A stretch of DNA of 64,000 bases from positions 372,001 to 436,000 of the forward strand of contig JADJRG010000013.1 in assembly GCA_016712315.1 (NCBI GenBank), in the 5' to 3' direction. Each line of letters begins with the position of its first letter. Within the stretch, counting starts at the first letter, position 1. Source of the stretch: Nannocystis sp. Its GTDB lineage: Bacteria; Myxococcota_A; Polyangia; Nannocystales; Nannocystaceae. Of this stretch, positions 8,478-17,637 are shown in pieces. Position numbers and translations under genes: made by a program. The notes under the pieces are model-generated. The model was not told where the DNA came from, made no database searches, and worked only from the letters and a program-made list of their open reading frames with translations.

Positions 8478-8951
8478 ATGACCGACGCAGCGCCGCCGCC
8501 GCTCGAGTTCATGCGCCTCTTCACCGACGGCGCCTGCAAGGGCAACCCAGGCCCCGGCGGCTGGGCGTTTATCTTAAAGCACCCCGCCAGCGGCCGCGCC
8601 CTCGAGGGGTCGGGGGGAGAGCCGCACACCACCAACAACCGCATGGAGATGATGGCCGTCATCGCCGGCCTCCGCGTCTTGCGGCTGCCGCTCACCCTCG
8701 AGCTCTACTCCGACTCGCGCTACGTGCTCGACGGCCTCAGCAAGTGGATGCCGAGCTGGAGGAGGCGGAGCTGGCGCACGGCGGAGGGCGATCCGGTGAA
8801 GAACCAGGATCTCTGGCTCGAGCTCGATCGCCTGCTCCGCCCGCACCGCGTCAGCGTTCACTGGGTGCGCGGCCACGCTGGGCACCCAGAGAACACCCGC
8901 TGCGATCAACTGGCCGCCAGCGCCGCCCGCGGCCACGCCGGCGGCCGCTGA
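8478..8951 (+). CDS. rnhA: Ribonuclease HI
   Basis: 157 residues, the normal length for bacterial RNase HI, which cleaves the RNA strand of RNA-DNA hybrids. All catalytic residues are visible: Asp in FTDGACKGNPGPGGW, Glu in NNRMEMMAV, Asp in YSDSRYV, and the final Asp in NTRCDQLA, plus the flexible His loop VRGHAGHPEN. The KWMPSWRRRSWRT stretch matches the basic protrusion (handle) of the E. coli-type enzyme. It lies 15 bp after the ABC permease gene and may be co-transcribed with it, although the functions are unrelated. Confidence 0.96.
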   Translation: MTDAAPPPLEFMRLFTDGACKGNPGPGGWAFILKHPASGRALEGSGGEPHTTNNRMEMMAVIAGLRVLRLPLTLELYSDSRYVLDGLSKWMPSWRRRSWRTAEGDPVKNQDLWLELDRLLRPHRVSVHWVRGHAGHPENTRCDQLAASAARGHAGGR

Positions 8952-8994
8952 CCCCTTTTGCTGGCGCTCCGCCCGTGCTAAGGCCCGCGCTGCC

Positions 8995-9492
8995 ATGAAG
9001 AAGTTCACCCTCACCCACGAGATCCACTGCACCCCCGAGCGCTTCTGGGAGGTCTTCTTCGACAAAGACTTCAACCGCTCGCTCTACCTCGAGGGCCTCC
9101 ACTTCAACGACTTTGTCATCCTCGAGCAGACCGAGCAGCCCAACCTCCGCCGCCGCGTCAAGGGCGCGCCCAAGGTCGAGCTGCCCGGCCCGATCGCCAA
9201 GCTGATCGGCGATCGCTTCGGCTACGAAGAGGAGGGCACCTTCGACAGCGCCGCACAAAAATGGCGCTGGAAGATGCGCCCCAGCGCCATGGCCGACAAG
9301 ATGCGCATGGAGGGCGTCGTCCGCGTCGAGCCCGCCGGCGAGGGCAAGTGCAGGCGGATCGCCGACATCGAGCTCGAGGCCAAGGTCTTCGGCCTCGGCG
9401 GCATGATCGAAGGCACCTCCGAGAAGGAGATGCGCGGCGGCTGGGACGGCTCCGCCGCCTACATGAACCGCTGGCTGCGCGAGCACCCCTAG
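8995..9492 (+). CDS. DUF2505/SRPBCC-like protein
   Basis: 165 residues with the START/SRPBCC-like opening KKFTLTHEIHCTPERFWEVFFDKDF and a C-terminal helix (GGWDGSAAYMNRWLREHP). The pattern fits the DUF2505 family, small soluble helix-grip proteins with a possible hydrophobic ligand pocket. No signal peptide or catalytic motif is seen, and the ligand is unknown. The gene starts 43 bp after rnhA and converges with a small lipoprotein gene. Confidence 0.75.
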   Translation: MKKFTLTHEIHCTPERFWEVFFDKDFNRSLYLEGLHFNDFVILEQTEQPNLRRRVKGAPKVELPGPIAKLIGDRFGYEEEGTFDSAAQKWRWKMRPSAMADKMRMEGVVRVEPAGEGKCRRIADIELEAKVFGLGGMIEGTSEKEMRGGWDGSAAYMNRWLREHP

Positions 9493-9493
9493 C

Positions 9494-9763
9494 TCACTTC
9501 GCCGCGCACGACCACGTGCCGCCGCCGCACACGCAGGCGAAGTCCCCGCCGCTCGTCCGGTACACGCAGAAGTCCGAGTTCCCGCGCGGGCACGACGCCC
9601 CCTTGCGCGGCACCGACGAGCGCGGGCAGTAGCTCGGGCCCTCCACGCTGCGCACGTCGCCGGGCGAGCTGCTGCCGCCGCTCTTACACGCGAGGCCGAG
9701 GCAGAGCCCAGAGGAGAGCGCGGTGACGAGCGCGAGGAGGGAGACACGGAGGTGCTGCCGCAT
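9494..9763 (-). CDS. Small Cys-rich lipoprotein
   Basis: 89 residues starting at the ATG at 9763. The N-terminus MRQHLRVSLLALVTALSSG is a signal peptide ending in the lipobox LGLAC. The mature part is short and has six more cysteines (YCPR, SCPRG, DFCVY, FACVCGGG, WSCA), suggesting disulfides in the cell envelope. The WSC tail and C-G-G-G spacing resemble small EGF-like or knottin-like secreted modules common in Myxococcota. No function can be assigned. It converges with the DUF2505 gene with 1 bp between stops. Confidence 0.7.
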   Translation of the reverse strand: MRQHLRVSLLALVTALSSGLCLGLACKSGGSSSPGDVRSVEGPSYCPRSSVPRKGASCPRGNSDFCVYRTSGGDFACVCGGGTWSCAAK

Positions 9764-9830
9764 GGGCCCAAAATCCCCCCGAGCCTCACCGTCTGTCAAC
9801 CCGCGAGCCGAAGCGCGCTCGCGCGCGGCC

Positions 9831-10598
9831 TCATCGATGCATCTGCATGATCGAAAAGACCGCCCCTTGCGGGTCTGTGATCACCGCGAAGCGACCCACC
9901 CCTGCGATCTCCGTCGGCGGCACGCACACCTCACCGCCCAAGCTCGCTGCCCGCTGCGCCGTCTCCTCGCAGCTCGCCACCTGAAAGTAGACCATCCAGT
10001 GTGAGGGCGCGTCCCCCCACTCCTCCGTCATCGCCAGCATGCCTGCCACCGGCGCGGGCCCGCGCAAGAAGGTCGTATACACCGCCCCGCCCATCGGCCC
10101 GCTCTGCGCCTCCCAGCCCAGCACCTCCTTAAAAAACGCCGCCGAGGCGGCCGTGTCACGGCTCGCCAGCTCATACCAGCACGGCGTGCTCGGCTCGTTC
10201 ACGCGGCCGGCGCCTTGGTGGATCCCCGCCTCCCACAGCCCGAAGGTCGCCCCGCTCGGGTCCGCACACACCGCCATCCGCCCCGCGTCATCCACCGCGA
10301 ACGGCCCCTCGTGCACCACGCCGCCCGCCTCGCGCACCTTCGCCGCCGCCGCGTCCACGTCCGCGACGCTGATCATACAGAGCCACGCCGGCGGGCCGTG
10401 CAGCTCCGGCGGCTGCCCCATGCCCACCACGTCGACCCCGCCCGCCTGCATCATCGTGTAGGTGTGGTCGGAGCTCTCCGACTCGCGCAGGCCCCAGTTA
10501 AAGAGCTCCGAATAAAAGACCCTCGCCCCCTCCAGATCCGAGGTCGTCAGGTCGGTCCAGCAGAAGGTCCCTGGCTTGTGGCGCTTGACTTCAGGCAT
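9831..10598 (-). CDS. VOC (glyoxalase/bleomycin-resistance fold) family protein
   Basis: 255 residues forming two tandem VOC modules. The first begins PGTFCWTDLTTSDLEGARVFYSELFNW and ends ADPSGATFGLWE. The second begins PCWYELASRDTAASAAFFKEVLGW and ends TDPQGAVFSIMQ. Two-module proteins of this length resemble the hydroxylase/glyoxalase-like CFP32-type family. Metal ligands are uncertain because the usual His/Glu positions vary. It is divergent from the reductase gene downstream, sharing about 70 bp of upstream DNA. Confidence 0.85.
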   Translation of the reverse strand: MPEVKRHKPGTFCWTDLTTSDLEGARVFYSELFNWGLRESESSDHTYTMMQAGGVDVVGMGQPPELHGPPAWLCMISVADVDAAAAKVREAGGVVHEGPFAVDDAGRMAVCADPSGATFGLWEAGIHQGAGRVNEPSTPCWYELASRDTAASAAFFKEVLGWEAQSGPMGGAVYTTFLRGPAPVAGMLAMTEEWGDAPSHWMVYFQVASCEETAQRAASLGGEVCVPPTEIAGVGRFAVITDPQGAVFSIMQMHR

Positions 10599-10671
10599 TT
10601 GTCGCGGTTCTACCAGGCGCGCGAGACCGCGCCAAGCGACAGCGCCCCCACGATCCTCTATCCTCGACCGC

Positions 10672-11457
10672 GTGAGCGTCTTTCAAGCGGACATCCTCCA
10701 CGGACACGTCGCTCTCATCACCGGCGGCGGCACTGGCATCTGCCGCGGGATCGCCGAGGCCTACCTCCGACACGGCGCCTGCGTCACCCTCGTCGGCCGC
10801 CGCCCGGACGTCCTCCAGGCCGCCGCCGCCGAGCTCAGCCTCAGCACCGGAGGTCAAGTCCTCGGCGTCGCCGCCGACGTCCGCCAGCCTGACGCCGTCG
10901 CCGACGCCGTCCAGCAGACCCTGGGCCGCTTCGGCCGCCTCGACACGCTCGTCAACGGCGCCGCTGGTAACTTCCTCGCCCCGGCCGTCGGCCTCTCCGC
11001 CAACGGCCTGCGCACCGTCCTCGAGATCGACCTCATCGGCGCCTTCACCGCCTGCAAGGCCGCCTTCGACGCCCTCCAGGCCGCCGACGACGCCCTCGTC
11101 CTCAACATCTCTGCCACCCTCCACCACCACGGCACTCCCCTCCAGCTCCACGCCTCCGCCGCCAAGGCCGGCCTCGACGCCCTCACCCGCACCTTGGCCG
11201 TCGAGTGGGGCCCCCTCGGGATCCGCGTCAACGCCATCGCCCCCGGCCCGATCGGCGACACGGAGGGCATGCGGCGCCTCGCCCCTGGCGACGTCGGCGA
11301 GCGCATGCGCGCCCAGATCCCCCTCCGCCGCTTCGGCACCGTCGCCGAGATCGCCGACGCCGCCGTCTTCCTCCGCTCCCGCGCCGCCGCGTACATTCAC
11401 GGCGCCGTGCTCGTCGTCGACGGCGGCCAGGTCATCGCCCCGCCCTCGCTCTTCTGA
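10672..11457 (+). CDS. SDR family oxidoreductase, 2,4-dienoyl-CoA reductase (DECR2) type
   Basis: 261 residues from the GTG at 10672. It has the Rossmann TGGGTGICRGIAEAY motif for NADPH and then NGAAGNFLAPA. The NISATLHHHGTPLQLHASAAKAG stretch follows, with AVEWGPLGIRVNAIAPGPIGDTEGMRRL next. The classical YxxxK of SDRs is replaced by HASAAK, which is the arrangement of 2,4-dienoyl-CoA reductases of the peroxisomal DECR2 type. These reduce 2,4-dienoyl-CoA intermediates during beta-oxidation of unsaturated fatty acids. No other beta-oxidation gene is adjacent. Confidence 0.83.
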   Translation: MSVFQADILHGHVALITGGGTGICRGIAEAYLRHGACVTLVGRRPDVLQAAAAELSLSTGGQVLGVAADVRQPDAVADAVQQTLGRFGRLDTLVNGAAGNFLAPAVGLSANGLRTVLEIDLIGAFTACKAAFDALQAADDALVLNISATLHHHGTPLQLHASAAKAGLDALTRTLAVEWGPLGIRVNAIAPGPIGDTEGMRRLAPGDVGERMRAQIPLRRFGTVAEIADAAVFLRSRAAAYIHGAVLVVDGGQVIAPPSLF

Positions 11458-11551
11458 TCCCTGCTCGCGCGCCGCGGGCATATTTGTTATGAAAACAAGT
11501 TCACCCGCGTGCTGCGCTCCTGCTGCGCTCTTGACCGCCGTCGGCCGCGGC

Positions 11552-13870
11552 TCAAGCGGAGCCGCGAGCGCGCCCGCGACGGCGAAGCAGCAGCAGACCG
11601 AGCGCGCCCAAGCCGAACCACGGGGCCTCGGTGTCGGGCGACTGCGCGCAAGCGCAGCCCGCGGCGTCATTGTCCCCCCCTGCGCTGTCGGTCGCGCTCG
11701 TAGCCTCCGAGTCGGTGGCGCCGCCGGTGCCCGCCGAGCCTGCGGAGCCCGCCGAGCCCCCGCTGCCCGTCGAGCCCCCGCTGCCGGCCGTACCGCCGCT
11801 CCCGCCGTCAGTCCCGCTGCTCCCGCTGCTCCCGTCCGTGTCACCGGAGGCGCCCCCGCTGGTCTCCCCGCCGCTCGCGCTGGTCGCCCCGTCCGTGCCG
11901 CCGCTCGTGTCTGTGTCCGTGTCTGAATCTGTGCCTGTGTCTGTGTCTGTGTCGGTACCGACGCCGCCGCCGGGCTCCCACTTGCTCGCGCGGACGATCC
12001 GCAGCGCGCTCGCGTCCGGGCTGTAGGGATCGTCGTCGGCGACCGTCACCAGCACCTTATGCGGCGCCTCGTCCGGCATCGTGAACGCGAAGTCGGCGCC
12101 CTGCCCTTGCACGACCCCGTCGACCCGCCACGTGAAGATCAGCGGGTCGCCGTCGGGATCCACCGCCTCCACCGTGAAGCTCATCGCCTCGTTGAGCGCC
12201 GCGAACGGGCTCACCTCCACCGGCGAGAGCGCCGTGATCTCGGGCGGGTGATTGCCGACCTCGACCTCGATCACCCGGTGCGCCACGTCGCGGCGGTCCG
12301 CGTTGTCCTTCACCTCGACGCTGACCACCAGCGGCCCCGGGGCGCCCGGCGTGAACATGATCGACTTGCCGAGCCCATCGTCAAACACCCCGTCCATGTC
12401 CGTGTCCCAGCGATACGTCAGCACCGCGCCCGCGTCGAAGTGCGTGGCGTCCGCGCTGAGGCTCATCGCCTGGCCGACCGCGCCCGGCGCCGCCGCCGCG
12501 ACGCTCGCCTTCGGCGCGACGCGGACCACCAGCGGCGTGTTCTCGGCGATCATCTTGTCTGTCTGAGCGACCAGGTCCAGGAGCGCCGGCTTCACCGCCA
12601 CGAAGGACGCCCTCGCCTCATCGATAAGCGCGCCGTAGTGGAGCGTCGGCGGCAGCGGCGTCGCCGTGAGCAGCGCGATCCCGGCGTCGATCTGCGCGTC
12701 CGTGTAGCCGAACGAGTACACCTGATCGCGCTCCTCACCGACCAGCCCGCCCTCCGCGAGCGCGTCGATGTTCGCCTGCACCTCCGCCGCCGCGATCCCG
12801 CTGTTTAAGGTGCCCTTGCTGTTTAAGAAGGCCTCGAGCGCGGTCAGCTCCGCGACCATCCGATCGCCCCCGCTGATCGCGAGCTGCGCGTAGCTCTTCA
12901 CCTTCTCGGCCTGGATCAACATCCCCAGGTTGCTCTTGGCGATCTGCGCGCCTTGCAGCTTCTCCAGGCTCGGCACCAGCGCCTCGTAGGCGCCGACCTG
13001 GATGATCATCGCCGCCGCCGCCGCCGTCTGCCGGGTCGGGATCTCCTGGCCCGCGAGCGCGGTGTGAGGCGCGCCCTTGCCGATCGACTCGCCAAAATTC
13101 AGGGCCACCACCACCCCAAAGTTCGGGTCCGGCGGGTCATCGACGATCCCCTGATAGTGGTCCTGCAGCGACTCCGCGTGGCCGCCGATGATCTTCGTGC
13201 CGATCGTGATCACCGCTGAGTTGTAGGATGTCGGACAGTCAGTGCCGGTCGCGTAGCAGACCCCGCCGACCGCGAGCCCCACGAGCCCGCCGATCGGCCC
13301 GAAGGCGAGCGTCCAGTCCGCCGCCGTGCTCAGCGTGTCGAGCACGGTCAGATACAAGACGAGGCGCTTCATCGCCTTGGCCTGCTCGACGCCGATCGCC
13401 GCCGCCGCCTTGATCGCCGCCGGGTCGACCGAGAACACCGTCGGCGCGTCGCTCACGGTGAAGGCGTGCCCCGTGCGCAGGTCCGTGCCCGTCCAGGTGC
13501 CGTAGGGGTGGTGATCCAGCACGATCTCCCACTTGCCCGCCTTCAGCTCCGGCAGCCAGATGAACTGGTCATAGAACGCCCCGCCAAAGCCTGTCCCTTG
13601 GATCAGGTTGACCCCGCCGCTCACGTCCGCGAACGGGTTCGGGTGATCGACCGGGATCACGTGAAAGCGCGCCTCCGGGAGGATCTTCCCCGGCGGAACG
13701 ATGTCGACGTCGCCGGTGACGCAGACCGCGTCTCCCTTATTAAAGGTCTCCTTGAAGTCGAAATTGCAGTCTGTGGTCACCACCTGCGCCGCCGCCGCGA
13801 CCCCGGGCTGCGCCGCCGCGCCGAGCACCACCCCCACGCTGACGACCCCGCTGATCAGTCTCATCCTCAT
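11552..13870 (-). CDS. Large secreted protein with Ig/PKD-like repeats and MYXO-CTERM sorting signal
   Basis: 772 residues from the ATG at 13870. Signal peptide: MRMRLISGVVSVGVVLGAAA, cut after AAAA. A unique region of about 430 residues comes first and includes a hydrophobic stretch (about 150-200), so it may be partly membrane-inserted. Two PKD/cadherin-like beta-sandwich domains follow (DTDMDGVFDDG; AVDPDGDPLIFTWRVDG). Then comes a low-complexity Thr/Asp and Gly/Ser linker of about 110 residues, and finally AGCACAQSP, a short hydrophobic helix GLGALGLLLL and RRRGRARG. The Cys-helix-Arg tail is the MYXO-CTERM pattern of myxobacterial surface proteins processed in the inner membrane. The role of the N-terminal region is unknown. 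Confidence 0.8.
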   Translation of the reverse strand: MRMRLISGVVSVGVVLGAAAQPGVAAAAQVVTTDCNFDFKETFNKGDAVCVTGDVDIVPPGKILPEARFHVIPVDHPNPFADVSGGVNLIQGTGFGGAFYDQFIWLPELKAGKWEIVLDHHPYGTWTGTDLRTGHAFTVSDAPTVFSVDPAAIKAAAAIGVEQAKAMKRLVLYLTVLDTLSTAADWTLAFGPIGGLVGLAVGGVCYATGTDCPTSYNSAVITIGTKIIGGHAESLQDHYQGIVDDPPDPNFGVVVALNFGESIGKGAPHTALAGQEIPTRQTAAAAAMIIQVGAYEALVPSLEKLQGAQIAKSNLGMLIQAEKVKSYAQLAISGGDRMVAELTALEAFLNSKGTLNSGIAAAEVQANIDALAEGGLVGEERDQVYSFGYTDAQIDAGIALLTATPLPPTLHYGALIDEARASFVAVKPALLDLVAQTDKMIAENTPLVVRVAPKASVAAAAPGAVGQAMSLSADATHFDAGAVLTYRWDTDMDGVFDDGLGKSIMFTPGAPGPLVVSVEVKDNADRRDVAHRVIEVEVGNHPPEITALSPVEVSPFAALNEAMSFTVEAVDPDGDPLIFTWRVDGVVQGQGADFAFTMPDEAPHKVLVTVADDDPYSPDASALRIVRASKWEPGGGVGTDTDTDTGTDSDTDTDTSGGTDGATSASGGETSGGASGDTDGSSGSSGTDGGSGGTAGSGGSTGSGGSAGSAGSAGTGGATDSEATSATDSAGGDNDAAGCACAQSPDTEAPWFGLGALGLLLLRRRGRARGSA

Positions 13871-14020
13871 ACCCACACGACCCCCCTCGAAGACGATCGT
13901 CATGATATCGGCGGCTCTTGGGCCGAACCACGCCGCCGAGCGCCGCCGCGCGTGAAGGCGCTCCTCTCTGGCGCATGACCGCGCGGAGATCGTAGGTCCA
14001 AAGTCGGAGATACTACCGCC

Positions 14021-15394
14021 GTGCCGACCCTCAATCCCTCCACCCTGCTCGCCGCCGTCGTAATCGCCCTCAGCGCCTGCGGCGAGCCGAAGCCTGAGCC
14101 CGCCGCCGCGCCTGGGCCGCCGCAGCCCGCCGTCGCGACCAACACCGCCGCGAAGGCGCCCGCTCGGCCGATCACCGCGCCGCCTGGGCCGCCGCAGGCC
14201 GCCAAGGACAAGGCCCTCGCTCGCTTCGACAGCGCCGCCGCGAAGGCGCAAGCGACCCAGTTCCGCGATCACCTCGCCGCCGGCCGCAAGGCGGTGAAGG
14301 CGAAAAAATTCCCGGAGGGGATCAAGGCGCTCGAGGCCGCCTTAACGATCGACCCGAACCACGCCTCCGCCTTAGCCGAGCTCGGGTGGGCGCTCTACCT
14401 CAGCGGCGATCTCGCGAAGGCGGAGCGGGCGACCCGCCAAGCGATCACCGCCGCGACGCAGGAGCGCACGCGCGGGGCGGCGCTGTACAACCTGGGGAGG
14501 ATCCACGAGGACCGCGGCGAGAAGGACGAGGCCGCGCTCGCCTACCAGCGCTCCTTGACCCTGCGCCCCAACGACACCGTCGCCGCCCGCCTCACCGCGC
14601 TCGAGTCGGCGGGCGCGGCCCCGGCCGCCCACGAGTGCGACGTCGTCACCTATACCAGCCGCCCCCCCTTCGACCTCTGCGCGGCCTTCATCGCCGAGCT
14701 CCCCGCCGACCCCGAGACCTTCTCCGAGAGCCGCTGCCTCGAGCACGAGACCACCACCACCGAGGTCGCCGTCGACGCCGCCGGCACCAAGTACGGCGGC
14801 GAGACCGCGACCCTGATCACCCTCGACGTCGGCGGCGGGATCCAAGCGACCAGCTTCGGCGTCGAGCGCTGGCTAGCGAGCGGCGGCGCGATCACGGAGC
14901 GCCACCTCGCCGTCCTCTTCGACGAGCAGTGGTACACCCTCGCGCTCGGCGAGGAGTACAACCCCGGCGTCAGCTACATCGGCGAGAGCTTCTGGGTCGA
15001 GTCGATGACCGCCGAGGACCTGGTCCCCGGCGGCCGCCCCGAGCTGCTCCTCAAGATGAAGTGGCAACACACCGACGGCGACTACGGCGACAACGCCACC
15101 GAGGACACCGAGCGCACGATCATCGCCGTGGTCGGCCTCGACGGCGCCGCGCCGCGCTGGCTCGGCGCGTTCCTCAATTCGGCGGTCGACTCCACCGGCC
15201 CGATGCTCGACGACGAGCCAAGCGAGGCCCCGGTGACCCGCACCGAGCGCGCCGTCGACTTCCGCTGGCTGGCCGCCTCAGGCGAGCTCGAGATCTTCGC
15301 GAGGACCGGCTTCGAGCCGTCGGCCACGCCGGGGCGCTTCACCTTGGGCGCCCTACCCGCCGCCTGCCCCAAGACGCTCCCTTACCTCCACTGA
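14021..15394 (+). CDS. TPR-containing lipoprotein
   Basis: 457 residues from a GTG start. The signal peptide ends in the lipobox LSAC at Cys20, followed by a Pro/Ala-rich linker. Three TPR units occupy about 80-190 (GIKALEAALTIDPNHASALAELGWALYLSG; AALYNLGRIHEDRGEKDEAALAYQRSL). The C-terminal 240 residues form a separate Cys-containing domain with alternating beta strands (SFWVESMTAEDLVPGGRPELLLKM), whose GGRPELLLK phrase is reminiscent of FG-GAP-like or VCBS-like stretches. It should sit at the cell envelope. It is divergent from the MYXO-CTERM gene with 150 bp between starts. Confidence 0.75.
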   Translation: MPTLNPSTLLAAVVIALSACGEPKPEPAAAPGPPQPAVATNTAAKAPARPITAPPGPPQAAKDKALARFDSAAAKAQATQFRDHLAAGRKAVKAKKFPEGIKALEAALTIDPNHASALAELGWALYLSGDLAKAERATRQAITAATQERTRGAALYNLGRIHEDRGEKDEAALAYQRSLTLRPNDTVAARLTALESAGAAPAAHECDVVTYTSRPPFDLCAAFIAELPADPETFSESRCLEHETTTTEVAVDAAGTKYGGETATLITLDVGGGIQATSFGVERWLASGGAITERHLAVLFDEQWYTLALGEEYNPGVSYIGESFWVESMTAEDLVPGGRPELLLKMKWQHTDGDYGDNATEDTERTIIAVVGLDGAAPRWLGAFLNSAVDSTGPMLDDEPSEAPVTRTERAVDFRWLAASGELEIFARTGFEPSATPGRFTLGALPAACPKTLPYLH

Positions 15395-15418
15395 CGCCGC
15401 GGACCGCCGGGAGCGCGC

Positions 15419-16057
15419 TCAAGGCTCGCCGGAGAAGTCGAACTGGTAGATCGGGTCGATCGGCATCCGCGGCGCCACCGAGATCAGCTCGTGCAAGATC
15501 CCGTCGTTGAGCGAGTAGCTCCAGCCGTGCAGCCACGGGCGATCGTGAAGGTACCACGATCGTTGGATCACCGACGTCTTGGTCAGGTTGTGCACCTGCT
15601 CGCGGATGCTGATCTGGCTGAGGCGAGTGATCCGCTCCTGCGGCGGCGCCGCCTCGATCTCGGCGCGGTTCGCGTGGTACGTGTCCTTGATGTTGCGCAG
15701 CCACTTGTTGAGCGGGCCGTACGAGCGCGGGGTCATCGCCGCCTTGATCCCGCCGCAGTTGTCGTGCCCGCAGACGATCACGTGCTCGACCTCCAGCACG
15801 TCGACCGCGTACTGAACGACGCTGAGCAGGTTGAGGTCGGTCGGCACGACCAGGTTGGCGATGTTGCGGTGGACGAAGACCTCGCCGGGGGCGGTGCCCG
15901 TGATCTCGTTGGCCGGCACCCGGCTGTCCGAGCAGCCGATCCACAGGAACCCGGGGCGCTGCTGGTCCTTGAGGCGCCCGAAGAAGTTCGGATCGACCGC
16001 CACCCGCTCGCGCGCCCACGCCTTATTCGCCATCAACAGCTTGTCGCTCTCGCGCAC
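15419..16057 (-). CDS. Beta-class carbonic anhydrase
   Basis: 212 residues. Zinc ligands are visible: Cys in GCSDSRVPANEI, and His and Cys in VICGHDNCGG. GTAPGEVFVHRNIANLV and the Asp-Arg dyad (SDSR) complete the beta-carbonic anhydrase signature. The length and the C-terminal NDGILHELISV match the E. coli Can type. The enzyme interconverts CO2 and bicarbonate in the cytoplasm. It starts 26 bp after the SulP transporter stop on the same strand, so the pair should be co-transcribed and likely couples anion/bicarbonate transport with hydration of CO2. Confidence 0.96.
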   Translation of the reverse strand: MRESDKLLMANKAWARERVAVDPNFFGRLKDQQRPGFLWIGCSDSRVPANEITGTAPGEVFVHRNIANLVVPTDLNLLSVVQYAVDVLEVEHVIVCGHDNCGGIKAAMTPRSYGPLNKWLRNIKDTYHANRAEIEAAPPQERITRLSQISIREQVHNLTKTSVIQRSWYLHDRPWLHGWSYSLNDGILHELISVAPRMPIDPIYQFDFSGEP

Positions 16058-16083
16058 GCTCCACGCTCCTTCTCTTCGCCGCC

Positions 16084-17637
16084 TCAGCCGCGCTCCCTGC
16101 TGCGCTCCAGCGCCTCGGCGGCGATCGGCGGGAGCTTGAGCTCGACGATGATCTCGCGGGCCCGCGCGAGCCCTTGGAAGTCGCGGAGCTCCTCGAGGAT
16201 GTCGTTATCGATGAAGTGCGCGCGGGTCCCGTCGAGGATCAGCCGGCCGCCGGCGGGCACCTCCTCGAGCACCTGCTTGAGCCGCCCCTTGTTGAGGAAG
16301 CTGACGCTCTGGGTGAAGCGCACGTAGCGGCAGTCGCCCTCGCTCGAGACCACCAGCGCCGAGTGGTAGTTGCTGCGGATCACGAAGTAGATCCCGACCA
16401 GCAGCCCCAGCAACGTGCCCGTCAGCAGGTCGCTGAGCAGGATGAAGATCACCGTCGCGATGAACGGCGCGAACTGCGCCCAGCCCTTCGCCCACATCTC
16501 GCGGTACAGCGACGGAGGCGTCAGCTTGGCGCCGACCACGATCAAGACCACCGCCAACGACGCCAGCGGGATCTTGTTCAGCAGGCCCGCGAAGAGCAGC
16601 ACCGCGGCCGCGAGCAGCGCCCCGTGGAAGATCGCGGCGAAGCGGCTGCGCGCGCCCGCCTGCAAGTTCGCGGAGGAGCGCACGATCACCGCGGTCACCG
16701 GCAGCCCGCCGAGCGCCCCGGCGAAGAGGTTACCGAGCCCTTGCGCCTTCAGCTCGCGGTTGGTCGGCGTCGGCCGGTGCTGCGGGTCGAGGCGATCGAT
16801 CGCCTCGACGCAGAGCAGCGACTCGACGCTCGCGACGATCGCCAGCACGCCCGCCGTCATCCACACCTTCGGCGAGAGCAGCGCCGCCAGCTCGGGCGGC
16901 ACCCACAGCGAGGCGAGGCCCTCGCGCGCGCGCGGGATCGCGACCAGGTGCGCGTCGCTGAGCGCCATCGGCCCGCCCGCGAGCAGCGCCGCCGCGGCTG
17001 TCCCAAAGACCACAGCGACCAGCGCGGGCGGCAAGGCCGCGCCGAGGCGCACGCGCGCGTAGTCGCGCCACAGCAGGTACGCGAGGCCGGCCGCGAGCGC
17101 CGCCACGATCGCCCCCGGCTGCACCACCTCGAGCGAGTACACCAGCTCGGAGAAGGTGTTACGCCCGTCGAACTGGGCGAAGCCGAAGTCGCCCTCAAAG
17201 TCGCGGTCATAGCCGACCGCGTGCGGGATCTGCTTCAGCACCAAGATCAAGCCGATCGCCGCCAGCATGCCGCGGATCACCGCGTTCGGGACGAAGTGCG
17301 CCAGCACCCCCAGGCGCAGCGCCCCCATCGCGATCTGCATGAGCCCGGCGAGCAGCGTCGCGGTGAGGAAGCCGCGAAAGCCCAGCGCCTCGATCCCGTC
17401 GAGCGTGATCACCGTCAGCCCCGCCGCCGGCCCCGCGACGCTGAGCGGCGAAGCGCTCGCGAAGCCGACGACGATCCCCCCGACGATCCCCGCGACCAGG
17501 CCAGCGAAGGGCGGCGCGCCGGAGGCGGTCGCGATCCCCAGGCACAGCGGCAACGCCACCAAGAACACGACCGCGCCCGCGCGGAGGTCCGCGCCGACGC
17601 CGCGCATCGAGGATCCACGCATCTGCCGCATGGTCAC
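16084..17637 (-). CDS. SulP family inorganic anion transporter (probable bicarbonate type)
   Basis: 517 residues. The start is a GTG at 17637, with ATG 17631 as an alternative. The membrane domain opens DLRAGAVVFLVALPLCLGIATASGAPP and contains the SulP signatures GPAAGLTVI and ALGGLPVTAVIVRSSANLQAGARSR. About ten to twelve hydrophobic segments are followed by a short C-terminal STAS-like domain (about 420-517, with LILDGTRAHFIDNDILEEL). The sequence resembles the SulP subgroup found next to or fused with carbonic anhydrases rather than sulfate-specific members. The carbonic anhydrase gene directly follows, supporting bicarbonate as substrate. Chloride or sulfate cannot be excluded. Confidence 0.93.
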   Translation of the reverse strand: MTMRQMRGSSMRGVGADLRAGAVVFLVALPLCLGIATASGAPPFAGLVAGIVGGIVVGFASASPLSVAGPAAGLTVITLDGIEALGFRGFLTATLLAGLMQIAMGALRLGVLAHFVPNAVIRGMLAAIGLILVLKQIPHAVGYDRDFEGDFGFAQFDGRNTFSELVYSLEVVQPGAIVAALAAGLAYLLWRDYARVRLGAALPPALVAVVFGTAAAALLAGGPMALSDAHLVAIPRAREGLASLWVPPELAALLSPKVWMTAGVLAIVASVESLLCVEAIDRLDPQHRPTPTNRELKAQGLGNLFAGALGGLPVTAVIVRSSANLQAGARSRFAAIFHGALLAAAVLLFAGLLNKIPLASLAVVLIVVGAKLTPPSLYREMWAKGWAQFAPFIATVIFILLSDLLTGTLLGLLVGIYFVIRSNYHSALVVSSEGDCRYVRFTQSVSFLNKGRLKQVLEEVPAGGRLILDGTRAHFIDNDILEELRDFQGLARAREIIVELKLPPIAAEALERSRERG

